This document shows positions 18,838 through 26,799 of a stretch of DNA of 64,000 nt, in pieces. The position numbers and the translations under genes were made by a program. The notes beneath the pieces are model-generated. The model did no database searches. It saw nothing but the letters and a program-made list of their open reading frames with translations, and was not told the origin of the DNA. This DNA comes from Pelomonas aquatica (GTDB taxonomy: Bacteria > Pseudomonadota > Gammaproteobacteria > Burkholderiales > Burkholderiaceae_C): assembly GCF_026712205.1 (NCBI RefSeq), contig NZ_JAPPUW010000016.1:1-64000 (forward strand), given 5' to 3'. The first letter of the stretch is position 1, and each line of letters begins with the position of its first letter.

Positions 18838-19755
18838 CTACTTCGCGGGCAGCAGGGCCTGCACCTCGAAACCCCGCGCCGCCAGCAGCCGGGGCAGCGC
18901 CTCGGGGCCGCTCATGTGCAGCGCGCCCACGGCCACCAGCAGGCGCTGGCCGGCGCCGTGCAGCGCATCGATGCGGGCGGCGAGCTGGGTGTTGCGCTCG
19001 TCGTTGACGCTCCGCAGCCAGGCCCGCTCGGCCGGGCTGTCGGCGCAGGCGCACCAGCGCGGGTAGTCGGCCAGAACCTTGAGGTCGCCGCGCGACCAGC
19101 TGGCGGCCAGCCTGCGCAGCGGCGCACGCATCTGGCCGCGCTGCAGCTGGCGCAGCGTGCCGTCGACGAGGGCCGGCAGCCCGGCCGCCTCGGGCTCCAG
19201 CGCCGCCAGCTGCTCGTCCACGCTCTCCAGCGACTGCACCGGCCGGTGCTCCTCCTTGGCCCAGGCCAGCAGCATCAGGTCCTGGCCGAAGGCCGCGTCG
19301 AAGCCGTCGCGGCGCGCCTCAAGCAGCGTCAGCGTGCTGAGCTGCAGCATGGCCGGCAGCGCGGCCAGCGCACCGGGCGGCAGGCAGGCCGCGCGGGCCT
19401 GGGCCTCGATGCGCCGCGCCTGGGCCGGCGGCAGCGGCTCCGCCTGCGGCAGGGCCGCCAGCGCGGGGCCGACGTCGGCCGGGTCCAGCTCCACGGCCAG
19501 CACCTCGGTGTCGGCCCAGGCCTGGCGCAGCGCCGGGCCGGGGTAGGCCCAGTCGGCCCGGCCGACGTGCAGGCTGCCGTAGAGATAGCTGCTGTGGCCG
19601 CCGCGGCTGATGCGCCACAGCAGGCCGCGGTCCGGCGCCGCGGCGGCCCAGCGCGCGGACTGCTCGGCCGTGGGCTGCACGGGCTGGGGCGGGCAGGCGG
19701 CGTGGGCGTTGACGGTGACCTGGGCGAACAGGGCGAGGAGAAGCGCGCGGATCAT
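18838..19755 (-). CDS. TraB/GumN family protein (secreted)
   Basis: 305 aa with an N-terminal signal peptide (MIRALLLALFAQVTVNAHA). TraB/GumN motif SSYLYGSLHVGRADW near residue 55 and the C-terminal VAVGALHMSGPEALP, both histidine-containing signatures of the family. Related proteins are proposed metalloproteases; substrate unknown. The ATG at 19755 overlaps the upstream aspartic protease stop (ATGA), so the two are co-translated. Confidence 0.85.
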   Translation of the reverse strand: MIRALLLALFAQVTVNAHAACPPQPVQPTAEQSARWAAAAPDRGLLWRISRGGHSSYLYGSLHVGRADWAYPGPALRQAWADTEVLAVELDPADVGPALAALPQAEPLPPAQARRIEAQARAACLPPGALAALPAMLQLSTLTLLEARRDGFDAAFGQDLMLLAWAKEEHRPVQSLESVDEQLAALEPEAAGLPALVDGTLRQLQRGQMRAPLRRLAASWSRGDLKVLADYPRWCACADSPAERAWLRSVNDERNTQLAARIDALHGAGQRLLVAVGALHMSGPEALPRLLAARGFEVQALLPAK

Positions 19756-20237
19756 GGCTGGGGTTCGATGCGGAGTTCGCCGGGCTTCTGCGTGAAATGC
19801 AGCCGCCCCAGCACATCCATGCCGAGCAGCGGCGCGCCCAGCGTCGGCAGCACGGTGACGGTCAGGCGGTCCGCGCGCACGCCGCCGTCCAGGCTCAGAT
19901 CGGCCTTGGCGACGAAGCCCTGCACGGTGCCGGCCGCCGTCTGCGTGCGCACGGCGCCCAGCGGCTTGAGGCCGGCGCGCTCGGCCAGGCTCTGCGGCAG
20001 GGCCGTGGCCGTGGCGCCGGTGTCGACGAGGAAGTCGACCTCGATGTCGCCGACGCGGCCGGGCCAGTGGAAATGGCCGTCGTCGGCCCGCGTCAGCACG
20101 ACGGTCTGGCCGGCAAGCTGGAAGCGGCTCGCCGCGCGCTCGCGCTCCCAGGCCTTGAAGCCGAGGAAGACGACGAGGCCGACGAGCAGCCAGATCGTCA
20201 GCAGCTTGAAGCTGTGGGGCAGTTCCTGATGGGACAC
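19752..20237 (-). CDS. Membrane-anchored retropepsin-like aspartic protease (clan AA)
   Basis: 161 aa. An N-terminal membrane helix (LLTIWLLVGLVVFLGF) is followed by a single retropepsin-type domain with the catalytic VDFLVDTGATATALP motif and the family's GAPLLGMDVLGRL segment. This matches the TIGR02281-type clan AA family; such proteins act as dimers at the membrane, with unknown substrates. Start set at the GTG at 20237, which gives the normal short cytoplasmic N-terminus; no strong ribosome binding site is visible. Confidence 0.85.
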   Translation of the reverse strand: MSHQELPHSFKLLTIWLLVGLVVFLGFKAWERERAASRFQLAGQTVVLTRADDGHFHWPGRVGDIEVDFLVDTGATATALPQSLAERAGLKPLGAVRTQTAAGTVQGFVAKADLSLDGGVRADRLTVTVLPTLGAPLLGMDVLGRLHFTQKPGELRIEPQP

Positions 20238-20300
20238 GGTGGAGGGCAGGCCGGGTTTGCTGGGAAGCCAACGATAACCGGGCGGCCCAGAATCGGCCGC

Positions 20301-20789
20301 ATGAAGCTGTGGATCGCCCTGCTGCTCGCCGGCGGCGCCGATGACGCGAGCCTGCTCAACCGCTTCGGCGACCCTTTCGAGCAGCTCTCGGCCGACATCG
20401 CCGGCTGCACCGAGCCGCTCGGCCCGCGCATCACGGCCGCCGAGGCGCGCGTGCAGGCCCATCACCGTGCCGAGCGCGGCACGAGCTGCTGGCTCAAGGG
20501 CGAATGCAGCGAGCCCAATGCCTACCGCTACGACACGCGCATTGCCGCCGCGCTGCGCGAGCGCCTCGCCGCCACGCCCGCACTGCACCCGAGCAGCCTG
20601 TGGCTGACGGTGCAGGGCCGCGTCGTCTACCTGGAAGGCTGCGTCGCGCGGGCCGACCAGGGCGCCGCGCTGGAAGCCGCCGCGCGGGCCGTGCCCGACG
20701 TGCAGCAGGCGCTGGCCCTCGTCGCCATCGGCGCCACGCCGCCCCTGCCCTATCGAACGCTGCCGCCGGGGCCTGCTGACAAGCCCTGA
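20301..20789 (+). CDS. BON-domain protein, small exported
   Basis: 162 aa. Starts MKLWIALLLAGGADDAS, a short weak signal-like helix. Residues about 80-145 (YDTRIAAALRERLAA, LWLTVQGRVVYLEGCVARADQGAALEAAA) form a BON domain, usually found in periplasmic or outer-membrane-associated proteins that bind phospholipid surfaces. It diverges from the aspartic protease gene with 63 bp between starts. Precise role unknown. Confidence 0.72.
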   Translation: MKLWIALLLAGGADDASLLNRFGDPFEQLSADIAGCTEPLGPRITAAEARVQAHHRAERGTSCWLKGECSEPNAYRYDTRIAAALRERLAATPALHPSSLWLTVQGRVVYLEGCVARADQGAALEAAARAVPDVQQALALVAIGATPPLPYRTLPPGPADKP

Positions 20790-20815
20790 CCTTGCTGCCG
20801 CCCAGACTGCGCGGC

Positions 20816-21702
20816 ATGGACACCACCCCCTACACCCACCTCTGGCTCTAGTCCACTGCGTCGGGGAAATGACACCCCCGCCGGGGCGTGCCGGCGGGCA
20901 GGCAAGGCGCGAGGAGGAGGCGGGTCGGAACCCGCAACGCCGCATGCCCGCCGGCACGCCCCGGCCCGCAGGGTGAGGACCAAAGCGGGCCCACTCCGCG
21001 TTGCTCGGCCTTGCCGGGGCCCAAGCCCGGCGGCGCCTCGCGCCTTGATTGGGCCCGCTTTGGTCCTCGCGGGGGTGCCATTTCCCCGACGCAGTGGACT
21101 AGGCCGTGCTCGTCTTCGGCATCATCGTGCTGCCCGGCATGGACATGGCCTTCGTGCTCGCCAGCGCGCTGGCCGACGGCGCCCGCGCCGGCTTTGCGGC
21201 CGTGGCCGGCATGGTCGTCGGCGGCTTCGTGCATGTGCTGGCCAGCGCGCTGGGGCTCAGCCTGCTGCTGAGCACCTGGCCCACGCTGTTCAACGCGCTG
21301 CTGATGGCCGGCGGCCTCTATGTGGCGTGGATGGGCTGGCAGCTGTGGCGCGGCGCCGCGGCGCTGGGCGCCGTGCAGGTCGGCGCATCGCGCCCGCTGC
21401 CGGCCACCTTCGGCCGCGCGGTGCTGACCTGCCTGATGAACCCCAAGGCCTACCTCTTCTGCCTGGCCGTCGTGCCGCAGTTCATCCGGCCGGAACAGGG
21501 CCGCGTCGCGCTGCAGGGCTTCGTTCTCTTCCTGATCGGCGCGGCGGCCCAGCTGCTGGTCTACGGCGGCATGGCACTGGCCGCCGGCCGCGTGCGCGGC
21601 TGGCTGGCCGGCAGCGCGGGCGCCCAGGTGACGACGGGGCGTGCGGTCGGCGCGCTGCTGATGCTGACGGCAGCCTGGACGCTGGCGCAAGGCTGGCGCT
21701 AG
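20816..21702 (+). pseudogene. LysE-family amino acid exporter gene split by a palindromic element
   Basis: The first 11 codons (MDTTPYTHLWL, 20816-20848) run into a TAG created at the junction with the inserted element (20848-21102). The reading frame resumes right after it as AVLVFGIIVLPGMDMAFV and continues to 21702 with the LysE/RhtB fold (six hydrophobic helices, LMNPKAYLFCLAVVPQF). Removing everything between CTC (ending 20848) and GCC (from 21103) restores one in-frame LysE protein. A GTG at 21106 could start a truncated protein lacking part of helix 1, so residual function cannot be excluded. Confidence 0.82.
20848..21102. mobile_element. 255-bp palindromic, MITE-like element inserted in the LysE gene
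   Basis: Terminal inverted repeats of 34 bp (20848-20881 and 21069-21102) match at 33 of 34 positions and begin and end with CTAG. Inside are two further perfect inverted repeats placed side by side: 20881-20900 with 20945-20964 (20 bp) and 20975-20993 with 21050-21068 (19 bp). Together they would fold as a three-way junction. No protein is encoded. A clean target duplication cannot be assigned because CTAG is itself palindromic. Confidence 0.85.
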
Positions 21703-21978
21703 GCAGGAGCTAGGCAGGCGCATTCGGTTTGCATCAGGGCCGCAGACAGCCGCAGAGGGCGCTCAAATATGCCAAGCTGGACAAGCGTCAGCAGGGGCAG
21801 CTGGGACGTTCATTCGGGGACAGAGAGCGGATTGTGCTGGCGGCCAGAAATTGCTGGCCGCGGCAGCGCAGCAATGACGCATCTTCAGGCAGGAAACAGC
21901 CATCTGCGGCGCACAGTGACAGGTACCAGCCAAAGCGCCACTTGAGTCCTCAGGCCCGAACCCTGGGCGATGCTGGAA
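21703..21978. other. 276-bp stretch without a recognised gene
   Basis: Between the LysE remnant and the small coupled genes. Base composition is less GC-rich than the neighbours and no reading frame looks protein-like. It may be a decayed or transferred segment that marks the left edge of the Hsp20 island. Confidence 0.4.
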
Positions 21979-22239
21979 TCAAACGCCCTCGGCCGGCTGC
22001 ACTTCAACACACAACGCCTTGCTCACGTCAGCGCCGTCGGGCAGCTTGATGTGCACATCGTTGCCGCATCCATCAGCGCCCACGAACCGCAACGCGGTTC
22101 CGCCGATCAACGGAGCCTTGGGCCGCAGGCGGTGGACGTGGTACTCGCCCGGCAGAAGGGGTACGCGCTGCCCGGCGACCGTGAAGCCCGTCAGCCGTCT
22201 GCCCTCAGGCACTTTGATGCGGTAGCACTCGATGCTCAT
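21979..22239 (-). CDS. Small protein of unknown function (86 aa)
   Basis: 86 aa, MSIECYRIKVPEGRRL... with alternating strands (FTVAGQRVPLLPGEYHVHRL, IGGTALRFVGADGCG, DVHIKLPDG) that suggest a small all-beta fold. I do not recognise the family. The ATG at 22239 overlaps the stop of a 55-codon upstream reading frame as ATGA, arguing for real translation. It lies downstream of the Hsp20 genes, on the same strand. Confidence 0.6.
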   Translation of the reverse strand: MSIECYRIKVPEGRRLTGFTVAGQRVPLLPGEYHVHRLRPKAPLIGGTALRFVGADGCGNDVHIKLPDGADVSKALCVEVQPAEGV

Positions 22240-22403
22240 TTCCGCGTCTCTGTTGATCCCGAAATCGAGGCCGAGGCCGCATGCCGGATGCGGCGCAGCG
22301 TCTCGCGCGCGAGCAGGTAGGCACGGAATTGGGATGGCGTCATGCACGGGCGCGAACGTGGCGAGCGCCCTGACGCAGCGATGCAAGCATTCAACTTGGC
22401 CAT
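22236..22403 (-). CDS. Small unknown protein (55 aa), coupled to the next gene
   Basis: A 55-codon frame starting MAKLNACIAASGRS and containing MTPSQFRAYLLARETLRRIR, a likely amphipathic, basic helix. Support comes from a strong ribosome binding site (GAGGAA, about 7 bases before the ATG) and from the ATGA overlap with the following 86-aa gene. Function unknown. Confidence 0.5.
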   Translation of the reverse strand: MAKLNACIAASGRSPRSRPCMTPSQFRAYLLARETLRRIRHAASASISGSTETRK

Positions 22404-22456
22404 GATTCAGTTCCTCATCCGAATCGGTGGAGGCGGTTCCAGAAGGACAAGAGCTT

Positions 22457-22498
22457 GGCCCTCACGGCACGCGCGCCGGGCGAGCTGCCGTGAGGGCC
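22457..22498 (-). terminator. Stem-loop after the Hsp20 operon
   Basis: Perfect 13-bp inverted repeat (22457-22469 with 22486-22498) with a 16-base loop, 19 bases after the stop of the last Hsp20 gene. It lacks a T-run, so it may be a weak terminator or an mRNA-stabilising stem rather than a classic intrinsic terminator. Confidence 0.5.
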
Positions 22499-22517
22499 GT
22501 ACGGCGACGCCGCGAGG

Positions 22518-23054
22518 TCACGCCGTATGCACTTCGATGCGGCGGTGCGAAGCCAGCTCGTGCCGAGGCAGCTCGATGCGCAACACCCCGGCCTCATAGG
22601 TGGCCTTTGCACGCTCGACGTCCACCGGCGCCGGCAATTGGATGTCCCGCCGGAAGGTGCCGTACGCGCATTGCACCAGCACATAGCTGCTGTCCGTGTG
22701 TTCTCGGTCGTAGCGCTTGCGTCCGAGCACGCTGAGCATCTCCGGCGAGCTCATCTCGATCTGGAAGTCCTCGCGCGCCATGCCAGGCGCTTCAATGCGA
22801 ACCACCAGCTTGTCATGCGCACCGTAAACGTCCACCGCCATAAAGGACCAGCGTGCCGGGGGAAGCCAGCGATCAGGCTTGCCAGCCACGCTCGGCCTGC
22901 CGCCATCGGCATTGGCAGGCTGCGCTTCGTCGGCGTCGTTCCAGAAACGCGTCAATGCGTTGCCGGCTCGAGAGCCCAGTTCGCGCCAGCCCTCCGTCAG
23001 CGATTCCCAGGCTTGGCCGGCGCCATGTTTCAACTGCTCTGCAAGATGGGTCAT
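22518..23054 (-). CDS. Hsp20/alpha-crystallin family small heat shock protein (third of three)
   Basis: 178 aa. The alpha-crystallin domain occupies the C-terminal half (VDVYGAHDKLVVRIEAPGM to YEAGVLRIELPRHE), preceded by a longer than usual N-terminal region (HLAEQLKHGAGQAWESLTEGW) with amphipathic helices. ATP-independent holdase chaperone. The ATG at 23054 follows the stop of the preceding Hsp20 gene by 16 bp. It is the most divergent of the three in the cluster. Confidence 0.85.
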   Translation of the reverse strand: MTHLAEQLKHGAGQAWESLTEGWRELGSRAGNALTRFWNDADEAQPANADGGRPSVAGKPDRWLPPARWSFMAVDVYGAHDKLVVRIEAPGMAREDFQIEMSSPEMLSVLGRKRYDREHTDSSYVLVQCAYGTFRRDIQLPAPVDVERAKATYEAGVLRIELPRHELASHRRIEVHTA

Positions 23055-23070
23055 GGTTTCGGCCCTCCGG

Positions 23071-23463
23071 TCACGCCGCGTTGACGGCGATTCGCCGCGG
23101 TTGCGCATGCGCCTGCTTCGGTATGCGCAGCGTCAGCACGCCGTCCTTGAGGTTGGCGTCGATCTTGGACGTGTCGAGCTCGCGACTGAGGGTGAAGCTG
23201 CGGCGGTAGCACGGCACACGCAGTTCGGCATAGATGGCCTCCAGGCCGTTCGGCGTCTGTGGTTGGACGCGCCCCTCGATCAGGAGGGAATCGCCTTCGA
23301 CGTGCAACTCCAACTGTTCGCGTGGAACGCCCGGCATATCAGCAAGCAGCGTGATGCCGGTTTCGTCCTCGAAGACGTCCACAGCCGGCGCGGCCGCCCG
23401 CTCGGAGGCAGAGGCGTCCAGAGCCGCTTGAGGCTCCTGGCTTTGAGTGATCTCCTTGCTCAT
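23071..23463 (-). CDS. Hsp20 family small heat shock protein (second of three)
   Basis: 130 aa. Alpha-crystallin domain with VDVFEDETGITLLADMPGV at its start and DANLKDGVLTLRIPK at its end (the GVL motif and a C-terminal IPK in place of the usual IxI anchor). A short acidic/Ala-rich N-terminus precedes it. Lies 25 bp after the first Hsp20 gene and is probably co-transcribed. Confidence 0.9.
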   Translation of the reverse strand: MSKEITQSQEPQAALDASASERAAAPAVDVFEDETGITLLADMPGVPREQLELHVEGDSLLIEGRVQPQTPNGLEAIYAELRVPCYRRSFTLSRELDTSKIDANLKDGVLTLRIPKQAHAQPRRIAVNAA

Positions 23464-23488
23464 GATGTTGACTCCTTCAAAGCGGCGA

Positions 23489-23938
23489 TTACTGGATGGC
23501 GATGCGCTTGGGTTGCGCTGCTTCGCGACGGGCGATGCTCACCTGCAGCACGCCGTCGCGGTAGCTGGCCTTGACTTGGTCGGGATCGACGTCGTCTGGC
23601 AGCGCGACAGTCCGGTCGAAGCGGCCGGTGGCGCGCTCACGCGCATAGAAGCGCTGGCGCTCGCTGCCGGACGCGGGCGGCACCCGCTCGCCGACCAAGC
23701 GCAGCACGCCGCGATCAAGGGTGACTTCGATCTTGTTGGCGTCCAGGCCGGGGGCGAAGGCGTACACCTCCACACTCTGCGGCGTGCGGCCGACGTTGAT
23801 CTGCGGCAAGGTGCCGGTAGCGACCGAGCGAATGCTGGTTGGCAGCCCTGAGATGCCAAAGATCTCGTCGAGCTCGCGGTGCAGGCGGTCAAATTGTCCG
23901 AACAGGCCGTTCGGATGGGTCAGCAATGAGTTGAACAT
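23489..23938 (-). CDS. Hsp20 family small heat shock protein (first of three)
   Basis: 149 aa. N-terminal LFGQFDRLHRELDEIFG helix typical of class A/IbpA-like Hsp20 proteins, then the alpha-crystallin domain (VEVYAFAPGLDANKIEVTLD, ASYRDGVLQVSIARRE). First gene of a three-gene minus-strand operon; a candidate sigma-32 promoter lies about 80 bp upstream. Confidence 0.92.
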   Translation of the reverse strand: MFNSLLTHPNGLFGQFDRLHRELDEIFGISGLPTSIRSVATGTLPQINVGRTPQSVEVYAFAPGLDANKIEVTLDRGVLRLVGERVPPASGSERQRFYARERATGRFDRTVALPDDVDPDQVKASYRDGVLQVSIARREAAQPKRIAIQ

Positions 23939-23996
23939 GGCTTGATCTCCGTTCAGTAATGTTCACCGGCCGGGGGCATCCAGCAGGTCGCATCGG

Positions 23997-24025
23997 AGGT
24001 AGGAGCAAGCGAAGACATTTCAAGG
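23997..24025 (-). promoter_or_regulatory. Candidate sigma-32 (heat shock) promoter of the Hsp20 operon
   Basis: On the minus strand a perfect -35 element CTTGAAA (24024-24018) is followed after 13 bases by TCCTACCT, which only partly matches the -10 consensus CCCCATNT. Position upstream of three Hsp20 genes supports the reading; the poor -10 keeps it tentative. Confidence 0.35.
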
Positions 24026-24116
24026 GCGGGCATTACCCCCAAAAACTAGGGACAGATGCTGGCCGAAGCTGGCGCGCTGCGCGACTGAATCGCACCGCCT
24101 TTCGTGGAGGCCGGCA

Positions 24117-25430
24117 TCAGCTCCTCAGGGCCGCCACCGGCGACAGCCGTGCCGCGCGCCGGGCCGGCACCCAGACGGCGACCTGGCCCAGCAGCCACAG
24201 GGCCACGGCGCCGACGGGCAGATAGGCCCAGGGCAGGCGCGGCAGCTCGTAGCTCTGCATCAGCAGCTGGCCCAGGGCCACGGCGCCGGCCAGGCCGATG
24301 ACGATGCCGGTCGTCGTCAGCAGCAGGTTCTCGAGCTGGAAGTAGCGCAGGATCTGGCCTTCGGTGGCGCCCAGGGCGCGGCGCGTGCCGATCATGCGGG
24401 TGCGCTGCTGAACCCAGAAGCTGGCCAGGCCGACGATGCCCATGGCCGTGACGAGCAGCAGCGCGACGCAGACGCCGCCCATCAGCCAGGCCATCGCGCG
24501 GTCCTGGGCGTAGAAATTGGAGCGCATCTCGGTCAGCGTGCGGGCCTGCGTGACGACGCGGCTCGGGTCGGCCTGCTCCAGCGCCGCGGTGGCGGCCTTG
24601 ATCTGCGCGTCGCGCCGGCCGGCCTCGGTGCGCAGCACATAGCTGCCGCCGTCGCGCAGCGGGAACAGCATCGCGAAGCTGCCGTTGCCGTTCTCGCTGC
24701 CGCTGCCGCCGCGCGCCAGGTGCATCTGCGGGTGGGTCAGCGTCTCGACGACGCCGACGACCGTGGTCGGCGCATTGCCGAACACATAGATGGACTGGCC
24801 CAGCGCCGAACGCCCCGGGAAGAGCCTCTCGGCCATGGCCTTGCTGATGATGGCCTGGCCGATGCGGGGCTCCTCCGTGTCGAAGGCCTTGAAGCCGTCC
24901 AGCACCTCGTCGGGCGTGAAATTGCGGCCCTCGACGAGCTTGAGCCCGAAGGTGGGCAGCAACTGCTCGTCGCCGCTGTACTGCGACGCGACGATGCGCC
25001 CGGCCTTGTTGCCGGGCTCCAGCGCGACGCCGCTGTTGTTGCTGTTGTTGCCGAAGACGATCTGGTTGGCCGACGTGGCGGCCTGCACGCCGGGCAGCGC
25101 GCGCAGCCGCACCAGGTCCTGCGCGACGATGCCCGGCACCAGTTCGGGCGCGGTGCGCGTGCTGCCGCGCACATTCAGCACCACCAGCTCGGACTCGGCC
25201 AGGCCGCTGGCGCTGCCGAGGTGGTCGAGGCGGGTCTGGATCAGGTGCAGCGCGTTGGTCACGATGGCGCAGCTCAGCGCCACCTCCAGCACGATGAGGC
25301 CGGCCGCGATGCGGTGGCGGCGCAGCGTGGACAGGATGGGGCCCAGGTCCGACAGCTGCGTGCGCAGGCCGGCGAGGAAGCCGAGGCCGGCGCGGGGCGG
25401 GTCGGCGGGCAAGGTCAAGGAAGAGGACAT
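24117..25430 (-). CDS. ABC exporter permease, MacB/FtsX type (second permease)
   Basis: 437 aa. MacB-like layout: first membrane helix (IAAGLIVLEVALSCAIVTNAL), a large periplasmic domain (about 70-310), then three C-terminal helices with the FtsX signature GTRRALGATEGQILRYFQLE. Last gene of the exporter operon, following the first permease by 61 bp that include a small inverted repeat (TGCCAGA...TCTGGCA). Two different permeases suggest a heterodimeric transporter. Confidence 0.9.
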   Translation of the reverse strand: MSSSLTLPADPPRAGLGFLAGLRTQLSDLGPILSTLRRHRIAAGLIVLEVALSCAIVTNALHLIQTRLDHLGSASGLAESELVVLNVRGSTRTAPELVPGIVAQDLVRLRALPGVQAATSANQIVFGNNSNNSGVALEPGNKAGRIVASQYSGDEQLLPTFGLKLVEGRNFTPDEVLDGFKAFDTEEPRIGQAIISKAMAERLFPGRSALGQSIYVFGNAPTTVVGVVETLTHPQMHLARGGSGSENGNGSFAMLFPLRDGGSYVLRTEAGRRDAQIKAATAALEQADPSRVVTQARTLTEMRSNFYAQDRAMAWLMGGVCVALLLVTAMGIVGLASFWVQQRTRMIGTRRALGATEGQILRYFQLENLLLTTTGIVIGLAGAVALGQLLMQSYELPRLPWAYLPVGAVALWLLGQVAVWVPARRAARLSPVAALRS

Positions 25431-25491
25431 CAGATTCCCAATCAGTTGATGCCAGAGCTACTCGCTTCGCTCGGGCGGTCTGGCACGCAAG

Positions 25492-26799
25492 TCATGAGAC
25501 TTTCAATTGAACGGCGGGGGTGACGAGGGCGGCGCGCCAGGCCGGCAGCAGGCCGGCGCAGAGGCTGGCCAGCAGCGCCAGGCCCAGCGTCAGCGCGAGC
25601 ATGGGGGCGTCGAGTTCGGCGAGGCGGGCGTAGTCGCTGGGGCTGTGGCGCACCAGCCAGAGGCCGCCCTGCGCGAGGGCCAGGCCGAGCAGCGCGCCCA
25701 TCAGGCCCAGCAGGCCGGCCTCGACGACGAACTGCGCAAAGATCGCGCCGCGCGTGGCGCCCAGCGCGCGGCGCACGCCGATCTCGCCGGCGCGGCGCAG
25801 CGTCTTGGCCAGCAGCAGGCCGACCATGTTGACGACGCAGACCAGCAGGAAGCCGAAGGCCAGCCAGGTCTGCAGCCGCACGTCGGCGGGCAGCACCTTC
25901 TGCGCGTCCAGCCACTGCATGACGTTGCGCAGCCGCACATTGCTCGGGCGCTCGTAGCGGCCGGCGGCGCGCTGGGCGTCGGAATAGCGCACCAGGTAGT
26001 CGCGGTAGGCCGCGGCGTCCTCGGGCCTGTCGAGCTCGACCCAATACTGGACGAAGGAGCAGCTCGCGTTCAGGTCGAGGGGCGAGCCGCCGTTGCCGCC
26101 CTTGCCCCAGCAGTCCATATTGCCCCAGTGGCCCAGCTTCATCAGCATCGCCGTGGAGAAGGGCAGGAACAGGTCCTCCGTCTCCGTGTAGCTGCCCAGC
26201 GTCACGTCGTAGAAGTGCGGCTGCAGCTTCCAGGGCTTGAGCACGCCGACGACGCGCAGCGGCTGGCCGCGCACGATGAGCTCGCGGCCGACGCTGTTGG
26301 CGCCGCCGAAGAGGCGGTCGTTCAGAGCGGCCGAGATCACCGCGACGCGCGCTTCGGCCTCGTCGTCGGCCGCGCTCCAGCCGCCGCCGAACTGCCAGGG
26401 CGCGTCGAACATCGCGAAGAAGTCCGCCGACGTGTAGCGCGTGCCGGCGAAGAAGGGCTTGACCTGGCTGTCGGGCACGGACACCGCGACATTGGTGCCG
26501 CTCATCATGGCCTGGCGGGTGGCGCGCCGGTCGCGCAGCAGCGCCGCGGCATCGAAGCGCGTCAGGTCGAACACCGGCTCCTGGCCGGCCTTGTAGCCCA
26601 CCATGTCGGCCGCATCCAGCTGCACATTGAACAGCCGCGCGCTCCTGGCCGGGATGGGGTCGCCGGACAGCACGTGGTAGACGGTCAGCGTCGTCATGCA
26701 GGCGCCGATGCCCAGCGCCAGCGCCAGCACCATCAGCGCGGACAGGCCCTTGGAGGCACGGGCGCTGCGGGCAGCGAGTTCGAGGTAGTGCAGAAACAT
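25492..26799 (-). CDS. ABC exporter permease, MacB/FtsX type (first permease)
   Basis: 435 aa. N-terminal helix LSALMVLALALGIGACMTTL, large periplasmic domain (about 45-310) and three C-terminal helices with IGVRRALGATRGAIFAQFVVE. The ATG at 26799 overlaps the stop of the outer-membrane factor gene as TGATG. Partner of the permease at 24117-25430. Confidence 0.92.
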   Translation of the reverse strand: MFLHYLELAARSARASKGLSALMVLALALGIGACMTTLTVYHVLSGDPIPARSARLFNVQLDAADMVGYKAGQEPVFDLTRFDAAALLRDRRATRQAMMSGTNVAVSVPDSQVKPFFAGTRYTSADFFAMFDAPWQFGGGWSAADDEAEARVAVISAALNDRLFGGANSVGRELIVRGQPLRVVGVLKPWKLQPHFYDVTLGSYTETEDLFLPFSTAMLMKLGHWGNMDCWGKGGNGGSPLDLNASCSFVQYWVELDRPEDAAAYRDYLVRYSDAQRAAGRYERPSNVRLRNVMQWLDAQKVLPADVRLQTWLAFGFLLVCVVNMVGLLLAKTLRRAGEIGVRRALGATRGAIFAQFVVEAGLLGLMGALLGLALAQGGLWLVRHSPSDYARLAELDAPMLALTLGLALLASLCAGLLPAWRAALVTPAVQLKVS

